From Pycnococcus provasolii (Eukaryota; Chlorophyta; Pseudoscourfieldiophyceae; Pseudoscourfieldiales), in assembly GCA_049487715.1 (NCBI GenBank), contig CP150554.1:124001-188000 (forward strand): a stretch of 64,000 nucleotides of DNA. The letters are read 5' to 3'. Under the pieces are notes generated by a model. The model did not search any database. It was not told the DNA's origin and saw only the letters and a program-made list of their open reading frames with translations. The translations under genes and the position numbers were made by a program. Shown one piece after another: positions 13,801 through 25,800 of the stretch. Within the stretch, counting starts at the first letter, position 1; each line of letters starts with the position of its first letter.

Positions 13801-16800
13801 GCGTTGAGCATGTCGTTCGGCCGCTGGTACGAGGCGGCGTCAGCTCTGAAGCATCAGCGCCTGATTCTGCAGCGTGCTCTTGTGAAGGTGGCTAAGCGCG
13901 AGATGGCGCAGGGCTTCGAGGCGTGGGTGGAGTGGCTCACAGATCTGAAGGAGTACCGCATCGCTGAGGCTGATCGCCGCGCGAAGAAGAACAAGGCGTT
14001 GCGTCACATGCTGAACCGCGCGTTGAGCATGTCGTTCGGCCGCTGGTACGAGGCGGCGTCAACTCTGAAGCGTCAGCGCCTGATTCTGCAGCGTGCTCTT
14101 GTGAAGGTGGCTAAGCGCGAGATGGCGCAGGGCTTCGAGGCGTGGGTGGAATGGCTGGTCGACCTGAGGGAGTACCGCATCGCTGAGGCTGATCGCCGCG
14201 CGAAGAAGAACAAGGCGTTGCGTCACATGCTGAACCGCGCGTTGAGCATGTCGTTCGGCCGCTGGTACGAGGCGGCGTCAGCTCTGAAGCGTCAGCGCCT
14301 GATTCTGCAGCGTGCTCTTGTGAAGGTGGCTAAGCGCGAGATGGCGCAGGGCTACGAGGCGTGGGTGGAATGGCTCACAGATCTGAAGGAGTACCGCATC
14401 GCTGAGGCTGATCGCCGCGCGAAGAAGAACAAGGCGTTGCGTCACATGCTGAACCGCGCGTTGAGCATGTCGTTCGGCCGCTGGTACGAGGCGGCGTCAG
14501 CTCTGAAGCGTCAGCGCCTGATTCTGCAGCGTGCTCTTGTGAAGGTGGCTAAGCGCGAGATGGCGCAGGGCTACGAGGCGTGGGTGGAGTGGCTCACAGA
14601 TCTGAAGGAGTACCGCATCGCTGAGGCTGATCGCCGCGCGAAGAAGAACAAGGCGTTGCGTCACATGCTGAACCGCGCGTTGAGCATGTCGTTCGGCCGC
14701 TGGTACGAGGCGGCGTCAGCTCTGAAGCATCAGCGCCTGATTCTGCAGCGTGCTCTTGTGAAGGTGGCTAAGCGCGAGATGGCGCAGGGCTACGAGGCGT
14801 GGGTGGAATGGCTCACAGATCTGAAGGAGTACCGCATCGCTGAGGCTGATCGCCGCGCGAAGAAGAACAAGGCGTTGCGTCACATGCTGAACCGCGCGTT
14901 GAGCATGTCGTTCGGCCGCTGGTACGAGGCGGCGTCAGCTCTGAAGCGTCAGCGCCTGATTCTGCAGCGTGCTCTTGTGAAGGTGGCTAAGCGCGAGATG
15001 GCGCAGGGCTACGAGGCGTGGGTGGAGTGGCTCACAGATCTGAAGGAGTACCGCATCGCTGAGGCTGATCGCCGCGCGAAGAAGAACAAGGCGTTGCGTC
15101 ACATGCTGAACCGCGCGTTGAGCATGTCGTTCGGCCGCTGGTACGAGGCGGCGTCAGCTCTGAAGCATCAGCGCCTGATTCTGCAGCGTGCTCTTGTGAA
15201 GGTGGCTAAGCGCGAGATGGCGCAGGGCTTCGAGGCGTGGGTGGAATGGCTGGTCGACCTGAGGGAGTACCGCATCGCTGAGGCTGATCGCCGCGCGAAG
15301 AAGAACAAGGCGTTGCGTCACATGCTGAACCGCGCGTTGAGCATGTCGTTCGGCCGCTGGTACGAGGCGGCGTCAGCTCTGAAGCATCAGCGCCTGATTC
15401 TGCAGCGTGCTCTTGTGAAGGTGGCTAAGCGCGAGATGGCGCAGGGCTACGAGGCGTGGTTAGAGTGGCTCACAGATCTGAAGGAGTACCGCATCGCTAA
15501 GGCTGAGCGTCGCGCGAAGAAGAACAAGGCGTTGCGTCACATGCTGAACCGCGCGTTGAGCATGTCGTTCGGCCGCTGGTACGAGGCGACCATGGCCCTC
15601 CGCGAGCAGCGTGCAAAGCTGACCAAGGCCATCGCACGTATCGCTCTCGTGGCGGCGTATGCCGCAATGATGCGCTGGCGCGAGGTGGTCGCGACGAACA
15701 ACAACCGACGCACGCTGCTTCGCAAGGTGGCGGGACGTCTGCTGTACCGCCAGCAGCGTCTCGCGTTCGCGAAGTGGTACGAGCTCTGGACGACAGCAAA
15801 GCATCAACGTCTTGCAGTGGCGAGAAGTCTCGGCCGAATGTTGAATCGCATCATAGGAGGTGCGTTCATGGCTTGGCAGGATTGGCTTGAGGAAATTAGA
15901 ATGCGAGGCTTGAGGAAAGAACAGGTCAAGGCGCATCGTCAGAGAGTGATATTGCATATGCTGAATCGCCGCATTTCACTGTGCTTCGTGCAGTGGAATC
16001 TGATCACGAGAAAAATGAATCGTGATCGATCAATTCTACGTCGATCGCTCATGAAGGTTACTCAACGCGAAATGGCACATGCCTTCGAATCTTGGGTTGT
16101 GTTGGTGGATGATCTGCGTCTTGCACGTATCGCGGCAGCAGAGAAAAAGCGAAAGAAGGAGCGAGCGCTCCGTCACATGTTCAACCGTTGCATCGGAATG
16201 GCATTTGTTTCTTGGCAAATGCATGCGCACGAGGCAAAGAGAAGCAAAGTTATTGCGCAGAAAATTTTAGGCAAAATAATGAATGGCTGCTTGTCTCGGG
16301 CATTTGACTCTTGGTTGTACTATATCGACTTGCTTCGAAAGAAGAGGTTGCAACGTCAGCGCGCGTCACAAATCCTATACAACATTCTAAATTCCGTTCT
16401 CATGTCAGCCTTCAACCAGTGGCTTTTCTATGCTCAAGATCGGGTCGCAAAAAAGAATCTACTGCGAAAAATAATTATTCGATTTGGAAAGCTTGCACTT
16501 GCAACCGCCTTTGGAAGTTGGTTCGAGGCAGTATCGAACACCAAACAGTCTCGAGCAAAGGCGTCAAGAGCGCTGGCGCGTATGACAAACAGAAGCCTTG
16601 CAAATGCATTTCTTCAGTGGATACAGAAATCGGAGGACGCGAAGCGCCATCGCGGTCTCCTCAAAAAAGCCGCTTATACCCTGACGAACGGTTGTTTGGC
16701 AAGAGCATACAATCAGTGGTTCGGCATTGTCAAACGGAGCAATGAGCAGCGCGCGCTCCTTGGCAAGGCTTTAGGACGTATCGCAAGTCTCGCAGCCGCT

Positions 16801-19800
16801 GCTGCATGGCGCTCCTGGACAGAGTTTGTGCAAGTGAGCAAAGACCGGCGCGTCATTATGCGCAAGGTTGCAGGAAAGATGAGGAATCGGAAGGTAAGTG
16901 CGGCATTTTCGCAATGGAAGGATTTGATTGCAACCACGAAGCGGCAACGTGCACTCGTACGTCGTCATCTTGCACGCGTCTTATCTCGCGAGATAGCTGA
17001 AAGTTTTGAAAGATGGACAACTTGGCTCATCGAGCTCAAAGAATGGCGCATGATCGAAGAGGAGCGTGCAGCCACCATGGAACGTGCCATACGCCATATG
17101 ATCAACCGATGCACAAGCGTGGCATATCAGCAATGGCATGGTGAATGGCAGCGTAATAAAAAGCACCGTGCCGTGGCGTATCGAGCACTAAAGCGTATGC
17201 AAAATCGAATATTGTCTTCCACCTTTTCTTCATGGCTCGAAGAAATCAATCGACTCGCGCATATGCGCCAACTTTCGTATAAAGCAGCTGGTGCATTCAT
17301 CAATCGTCAGTTGCACATGGCATGGGCGCGCTGGGTCGAGGCGAAGTCCGCAATGCAAGAGCAGCGCACGAAGCTGACCAAGGCGGTTGGACGTATCAAG
17401 CTCGTGGCGATCTTCGCGGGATTCAACCAGTGGCGCTCGGTGATCGAGGAGAACAAAGCACGTAAGGCTCTGCTTCGCAAGGCGGCGGGGCGTCTGCTGT
17501 ACCGTCAGCAGCGTCTCGCGTTCGCCCAGTGGTATGACATGCTTGTGACGACGAAGCGCCAGCGCGCGGTGGTGAGTAAGGTGATGTCTAAGGTGCTCAA
17601 GCGCGAGATGGCGCAGGGCTTCGAGCTGTGGACGGAGTATATCGAGTCATTGAAGGCGCACCGCGTGGCGGAGGAGAAGCGCCGTGCTCAGAAGAACAAG
17701 GCGCTGCGTCACATGCTGAACCGTGCTCTCGCCCTTTCGTTCCAGCGTTGGTCGGACATCTGGAAAACACACAAGCGTCAGCGCATGGTCGTGCAGCGCA
17801 CACTGATGAAGGTGGTGAAGCGCGAGATGGCGCAGGGCTTCGAGCTGTGGATGGAGTATATCGAGTCATTGAAGGCGCACCGCGTGGCGGAGGAGAAGCG
17901 CCGTGCTCAGAAGAACAAGGCGCTGCGTCACATGCTGAACCGTGCTCTCGCGCTTCCGTTCCAGCGTTGGTCGGACATCTGGAAAACACACAAGCGTCAG
18001 CGCATGGTCGTGCAGCGCACACTGATGAAGGTGGTGAAGCGCGAGATGGCGCAGGGCTTCGAGCTGTGGACGGAGTATATCGAGTCATTGAAGGCGCACC
18101 GCGTGGCGGAGGAGAAGCGCCGCGCTCAGAAGAACAAGGCGCTGCGTCACATGCTGAACCGTGCTCTCGCGCTTCCGTTCCAGCGTTGGTCGGACATCTG
18201 GAAAACGCAAAAGCGCCAGCGCCTTGTGGTACGTCGTGTGCTCATGAAGGTTACGCAGAGGGAAATGGCACACGGTTTCGAGCAGTGGGTGGAGTGGCTG
18301 ATCGACCTGAAGGAGTTCCGTGTCGCTGAGGAGAAGCGCCGTGCTCAGAAGAACAAGGCGCTGCGTCACATGCTGAACCGTGCGTTGAGCATGTCGTTCG
18401 GTCGCTGGTACGACGCGGCATCCGCGCTGCGCCAGCAACGCGCCAAGGTGGAAAAGTCTCTTCTTCGCCTGAAGAATCGAGAGATGTACGGCGCGTGGAG
18501 CGCGTGGCTGTCGGCCACCGAGAAGCTGCGTAATCAACGCGCAAAGCTGACCAAGGCCATCGCACGCATCGCTCTCGTGGCGGCGTATGCCGCAATGACA
18601 CGCTGGCGCGAGGTGGTCGCGACGAACAACAACCGACGCACGCTGCTTCGCAAGGCGGCGGGTCGTCTGCTGTACCGCCAGCAGCGTCTCGCGTTCGCGA
18701 AGTGGTACGAGCTCTGGACGACAGTGAAGCGCCAGAAGGCGGTGGTGAGCAAGGTGCTGTCAAAGGTGCTTAAGCGCGAGATGGCACAGGGCTTCGAGCT
18801 GTGGATGGAGTGGTTGATCGACCTGAAGGAGTACCGCATCGCGGAGGCTGAGCGCCGCGCGAAGAAGGACAAGGCACTTCGTCACATCATATATCGTGGT
18901 CAGAGTGCAGCGTTCTTCCGCTGGCACGACATCTACGTACAGCATAAGCGTCAGCGCTTGGTTGTGCAGCGTACGCTGATGAAGGTGGCAAAGCGCGAGA
19001 TGGCGCACGGTTTCGAGCAGTGGGTGGAGTGGCTGATAGACCTGAAGGAGTTCCGTGTCGCTGAGGAGAAGCGCCGTGCTCAGAAGAACAAGGCGCTGCG
19101 TCACATGCTGAACCGCGCGTTGAGCATGTCGTTCGGTCGCTGGTACGACGCGGCATCCGCGCTGCGCCAGCAACGCGCCAAGGTGGAAAAGTCTCTTCTT
19201 CGCCTGAAGAATCGAGAGATGTACGGCGCGTGGGGAGCTTGGGTGGAGCAGTCGGCTCAATTACGTCATGCGCGTATGCTCACGGCAAAAGCTGCGCGCA
19301 GCATGATCAATCGTCAGCTCAATATGTCTTGGATGCGATGGGTGGAAGTTGTTTCTGTGCGTCGTGAAGAACGCTCGAAGCTCGAAAAGGCGATTAGTCG
19401 GATTGCGCTCGTGGGAGCGTACGCGGCGTTGAATCGTTGGCGTGATGTTGTTGACGACAACGCTACGAAGCGATCACTTCTTCGTAAGGCTGCGGGCAGA
19501 CTTGTGTTCCGTCAGCAACGGCTTGCGTTTGCACGTTGGGAAGATGCTTGGAGTACTTTGAAGCGACAGCGAAGTCTTTTGCAGCGCTCCCTGGGAATGG
19601 CTAAAAATCGCTCCCTTGGCGGTGCGTTTACATCTTGGATCGGGTTTATCGATGAACTGTATGAGCAGAAGGCAACAAAAGCGTCAAATGAGGCAAAGAT
19701 GGCTCGCGTCATCAAGTATGCCTTGAACCGCACATATGCCAAGGCTTTCCGTAATTGGGAGCAGACTGCGAGTGTCATGAAGGAATCGCGAATACAGGCT

Positions 19801-22800
19801 GCCAAGGCACTTCGCCATCTTGTGAATCGGGCGTTAGCTTCGGCATACAATCAGTGGGAATCGCAAGCGACTCTTGCGAGGCGACAGAGAACTGCTATCC
19901 GACGAAGTCTGATGAAAGTGCTCAAACGGGAGATGGCATCTGCATTCGAATCGTGGTGCGGTCTAATTGAGGAAAGGCGCCGCCTGGACAAACTTATGCA
20001 CCGTGGCCTTGCACGCTTTGTCAACGCCACTACAGCTCGCGCCTTTGAAACCTGGAGCGACGCGTATCGTAAGAACGCGTTTGTCAAGCTAAAGCGGCAG
20101 CGGCTTATGAAAAGCGTTGCAGTGAGATCATTCCTTGACTGGAGATTGTTCTACATCACAACACGGGAGTCGAACGATGAATTGATCCGAGGATTCGATC
20201 GACTTGTGGTAACGAGACTATTGACGACGTGCGTTCGCGGCTGGGTAAGCCACGTTCACTTTGAGCGTACGAAGGGACGAAAACTTCGCAAATTCTTAAT
20301 ACGTGCGCAGCAGGGGAATCTTGTGCGTTGTTTTGACGAGATGCGTATTAATGCGGCGGATAGCAAGTCAAGGCGTGCCGCTCTCAAGGGAGTGCTGCAC
20401 AGGATGGCTAAGGTGAAGCTCGTAAAGGCTTGGAATTCGTGGTTGTCCACATATCATGACATGTGTCACAAGCGGATGCTTTTGCGAAAGGCGCTGATGC
20501 GCCACCTTCAGCAGGCTGTCTCAGTTGCCTTTGAAAGCTGGGTCAGCGTCGTCGAAGACCGCAAGGCCGATGAGGCGGAGGCGGATCGCAAGAGGCAGCT
20601 CTCCGAGCGTGCGATTCGCCATCTCATCTATCGCTGTGCCGCTGTCGCATTTACAAGCTGGCACGACACGTACACTTCCCTCAAGGCCAAGCGCTCGCTT
20701 GTGCGTCGCGTGTTGATGAAGGTTACGCAGAGGGAAATGGCTGATGGCTTCGCAGCTTGGCAAGTGCTTGTCATCATGCACCACCAGAAGCAGCGCAACC
20801 GTCAAAAGGCTGCCAAAGTGCTTCTCAAAGTGCTTAAGCGCGAGCTTAGCTTGGCACTTTCCGCATGGCTGTTCTTCGTGGAAGATCGCAAAGCCCAGCG
20901 CTCTCGCGTTGGCCGAGCCTTACGCCGCATGGCAAATCGTGCACTATCTGCAGCTATGCTGCGCTGGTGTGAAGTTACCAGCGAAAGCATCCAGCAGCGC
21001 ACGAAGGTGGAGCGATGTCTCCTTCGAATGAAGAATGGCGCGATGTATGGAGCGTACGCGGCGTGGCAGCAGTGTGTTGCTGACATGAACCGATCTCGCC
21101 ATCTCTCGCACAAGGCACTCGGTTCACTCATGAATCGCCAGTTGCACATGGCATGGGCGCGCTGGGTCGAGGCGAAGTCCGCAATGCAAGAGCAGCGCAC
21201 GAAGCTAACCAAGGCGGTTGGACGTATCAAGCTCGTGGCGATCTTCGCGGGATTCAACCAGTGGCGCTCGGTGATCGAGGAGAACAAATCGCGCAAGGCT
21301 CTGCTTCGCAAGGCGGCGGGGCGTCTGCTGTACCGCCACCAGCGTCTCGCGTTCGCGCAGTGGTATGACATGCTTGTGACGACGAAGCGCCAGCGCGCGG
21401 TGGTGAGTAAGGTGATGTCTAAGGTGCTCAAGCGCGAGATGGCGCAGGGCTTCGAGCTGTGGACGGAGTATATCGAGTCATTGAAGGCGCACCGCGTGGC
21501 GGAGGAGAAGCGCCGTGCTCAGAAGAACAAGGCGCTGCGTCACATGCTGAACCGTGCTCTCGCCCTTTCGTTCCAGCGTTGGTCGGACATCTGGAAAACA
21601 CACAAGCGTCAGCGCATGGTCGTGCAGCGCACACTGATGAAGGTGGTGAAGCGCGAGATGGCGCAGGGCTTCGAGCTGTGGACGGAGTATATCGAGTCAT
21701 TGAAGGCGGAGCGTGCCGCGGAGGAGAAGCGCCGTGCTCAGAAGAACAAGGCGCTGCGTCACATGCTGAACCGTGCTCTCGCGCTTCCGTTCCAGCGTTG
21801 GTCGGACATCTGGAAAACACACAAGCGTCAGCGCATGGTCGTGCAGCGCACACTGATGAAGGTGGTGAAGCGCGAGATGGCGCAGGGCTTCGAGCTGTGG
21901 ACGGAGTATATCGAGTCATTGAAGGCGGAGCGTGCCGCGGAGGCTGAGCGTGCGGCAAAGAAAAATCGTGCGCTGCGTTATATGATTAATCGTGGTCTCA
22001 GCATGGCCTTCGGTCGTTGGTACGAGGCGGCGACATCACTGCGTCAACAGCGAGCAAAGGTGGAGAAGACTATTCTTCGTCTTAAGAATCGGGCGCTTTA
22101 CGGCGCATGGGGTGCGTGGCAAACAGCTACCCAGCAATTGCGTGAGCAGCGCACGAAGGTGGAGCGATGTCTCCTTCGAATGAAGAATGGCGCGATGTAT
22201 GGAGCGTACGCGGCGTGGCAGCAGTGTGTTGCTGACATGAACCGATCTCGCCATCTCTCGCACAAGGCACTCGGTTCACTCATGAATCGCCAGTTGCACA
22301 TGGCATGGGCGCGCTGGGTCGAGGCGAAGTCCGCAATGCAAGAGCAGCGCACGAAGCTGACCAAGGCGGTTGGACGTATCAAGCTCGTGGCGATCTTCGC
22401 GGGATTCAACCAGTGGCGCTCGGTGATCGAGGAGAACAAAGCACGTAAGGCTCTGCTTCGCAAGGCGGCGGGGCGTCTGCTGTACCGCCACCAGCGTCTC
22501 GCGTTCGCGCAGTGGTATGACATGCTTGTGACGACGAAGCGCCAGCGCGCGGTGGTGAGTAAGGTGATGTCTAAGGTGCTCAAGCGCGAGATGGCGCAGG
22601 GCTTCGAGCTGTGGACGGAGTATATCGAGTCATTGAAGGCGCACCGCGTGGCGGAGGAGAAGCGCCGTGCTCAGAAGAACAAGGCGCTGCGTCACATGCT
22701 GAACCGTGCTCTCGCGCTTCCGTTCCAGCGTTGGTCGGACATCTGGAAAACACACAAGCGTCAGCGCATTGTGGTACGTCGTGTGCTCATGAAGGTTACG

Positions 22801-25800
22801 CAGAGGGAAATGGCACACGGTTTCGAGCAGTGGGTGGAGTGGCTGATGGAACTTAAGGAGGAACGGTTGCTGAAGGAGGAACAGGAGGCTGCTAAAAACC
22901 GTGCACTGCGGCATATGATGCAGCGCGGGCTTAGCAGCGCATTTGGACAGTGGCAAGATGTTTATGAAACGAACAAGGCACAGCGTGCAAAGGTGTCACG
23001 TGTACTCCAACGGATGCGGAATCGTGTCATCGATGCGGCATATATGTCGTGGAAATCTTTTGCTGAGGAGTCAAAACGAATGCGCTACATGTCTTCAAAG
23101 GCAATCCTGTCGATGATGAATCGTTCGCTCTTCACGGCATGGGGTCGATGGGTCGAAATGGCTGAAGCGCAACGCGTTGAACGTGCCAAGCTCTACAAGG
23201 CAATCGCTCGAATCAAGCTAGTCAATGTGTACGCTGCGCTGAATCAATGGTGCGAACTTGTGCAGGAGACAAAAGTGCAGCGTGCACTTCTGCGCAAGGC
23301 GGCTGGCCGTATCATGTTCCGCCACCAGCGAATGGCCTTTGCACAGTGGCTTGATATATGTGCAACCACTCGTCGGCAGCGTAACGTGATGACTCGCGTG
23401 ATGGGCCGCGTGCTGAAGCGCGAGATGGCGCAGGGCTTCGACATGTGGCTGGACTGGCTGGTTGCAGAGAAGGTGGAGCGCACCGCAGAGGCGGAGCGCA
23501 CGGTGAAGAAGAATCGCGCGCTGCGTCACATGATCAACCGGGGTCTCAGCATGGCATTCGACCAGTGGCACGACGTCTGGTCGACGCGAAAGACGCAGCG
23601 CGCGAAGCTGACGCGCGCCGTGACTCGCATGACGAACCGCGTCGTTTTCATGGCGTTCAGCTCATGGGCGGACGCCGCGAGCGACCTGAAGCGTGCGCGC
23701 ATGGTGTCGTTCAAGGCGGCAGCTTCGTTGGTCAATCGACAGCTTCACATGGCGTGGGTGCGATGGGCGGAAGCTACGAAGGAGTTGCGAGATCAGCGCG
23801 CTTTGCTCTCCAAGGCTGTGGGTCGCATCTCGCTGATGGCTGCCTTCGCGGCATTCAGCCGCTGGCGCGAGGTGGTGGTGGGCGACAGGGCTCAGCGCGC
23901 GCTTCTGCGCAAGGTGGCTGGCCGTATCATGTTCCGGCAGCAGCGTCTAGCATTTGCGCAGTGGCAGGAGCTCTGCGCGACGACGAAGCACCAGCGCACC
24001 GTGGTGACTCGCGTGATGGCTCGCGTGCTGAAGCGCGAGATGGCGCAGGGCTTCGACATTTGGGTGGACTGGCTGGCTGCGGAGAAGGCGGAGCGTGCGG
24101 CGGAGGCGGAGCGCGAGGCGAAGATGGATCGCGCGCTTCGCTTCATGCGAAACGCGGGTCTTAGCGCCGCATTCTTCGGATGGCGTGCGACGTACGAGAT
24201 GCTGCGATCGCAGCGTTTGGTTGTGCGACGCACGCTGATGAAGGTGGTGAAGCGCGAGATGTCGCAGGGCTTCGATGCGTGGGTCGCGTGGCTCGCCGCC
24301 GAGAAGGTGGAGCGTGCGGCGGAGGCGGAGCGCACGGCGAAGAAGAATCGCGCGCTGCGTCACATGATCAACCGGGGTCTCAGCATGGCATTCGACCAGT
24401 GGCACGACGTCTGGTCGACGCGAAAGACGCAGCGCGCGAAGCTGACGCGCGCCGTGACTCGCATGACGAACCGCGTCGTTTTCATGGCGTTCAGCTCGTG
24501 GGCGGACGCCGCGAGCGACCTGAAGCGTGCGCGCATGGTGTCGTTCAAGGCGGCAGCTTCGTTGGTCAATCGACAGCTTCACATGGCGTGGGTGCGATGG
24601 GCAGAAGCTACGAAGGAGTTGCGAGATCAGCGCGCTTTGCTCTCCAAGGCTGTGGGTCGCATCTCGCTGATGGCTGCCTTCGCGGCATTCAGCCGCTGGC
24701 GCGAGGTGGTGGTGGGCGACAGGGCTCAGCGCGCGCTTCTGCGCAAGGCGGCTGGCCGTATCATGTTCCGGCAGCAGCGTCTAGCATTTGCGCAGTGGCA
24801 GGAGCTCTGCGCGACGACGAAGCACCAGCGCACCGTGGTGACTCGCGTGATGGCTCGCGTGCTGAAGCGCGAGATGGCGCAGGGCTTCGACATTTGGGTG
24901 GACTGGCTGGCTGCGGAGAAGGCGGAGCGTGCGGCGGAGGCGGAGCGCGAGGCGAAGATGGATCGCGCGCTTCGCTTCATGCGAAACGCGGGTCTTAGCG
25001 CCGCATTCTTCGGATGGCGTGCGACGTACGAGATGCTGCGATCGCAGCGTTTGGTTGTGCGACGCACGCTGATGAAGGTGGTGAAGCGCGAGATGTCGCA
25101 GGGCTTCGATGCGTGGGTCGCGTGGCTCGCCGCCGAGAAGGTGGAGCGTGCGGCGGAGGCGGAGCGCACGGCGAAGAAGAATCGCGCGCTGCGTCACATG
25201 ATCAACCGGGGTCTCAGCATGGCATTCGACCAGTGGCACGACGTCTGGTCGACGCGAAAGACGCAGCGCGCGAAGCTGACGCGCGCCGTGACTCGCATGA
25301 CGAACCGCGTCGTTTTCATGGCGTTCAGCTCGTGGGCGGACGCCGCGAGCGACCTGAAGCGTGCGCGCATGGTGTCGTTCAAGGCGGCAGCTTCGTTGGT
25401 CAATCGACAGCTTCACATGGCGTGGGTGCGATGGGCAGAAGCTACGAAGGAGTTGCGAGATCAGCGCGCTTTGCTCTCCAAGGCTGTGGGTCGCATCTCG
25501 CTGATGGCTGCCTTCGCGGCATTCAGCCGCTGGCGCGAGGTGGTGGTGGGCGACAGGGCTCAGCGCGCGCTTCTGCGCAAGGCGGCTGGCCGTATCATGT
25601 TCCGGCAGCAGCGTCTAGCATTTGCGCAGTGGCAGGAGCTCTGCGCGACGACGAAGCACCAGCGCACCGTGGTGACTCGCGTGATGGCTCGCGTGCTGAA
25701 GCGCGAGATGGCGCAGGGCTTCGACATTTGGGTGGACTGGCTGGCTGCGGAGAAGGCGGAGCGTGCGGCGGAGGCGGAGCGCGAGGCGAAGATGGATCGC

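Noticed and set aside
13258-15540. CRISPR-like array (regular 219-bp spacing)
   Set aside because: The repeats have no unique spacers, are coding throughout and lie in a eukaryotic gene.
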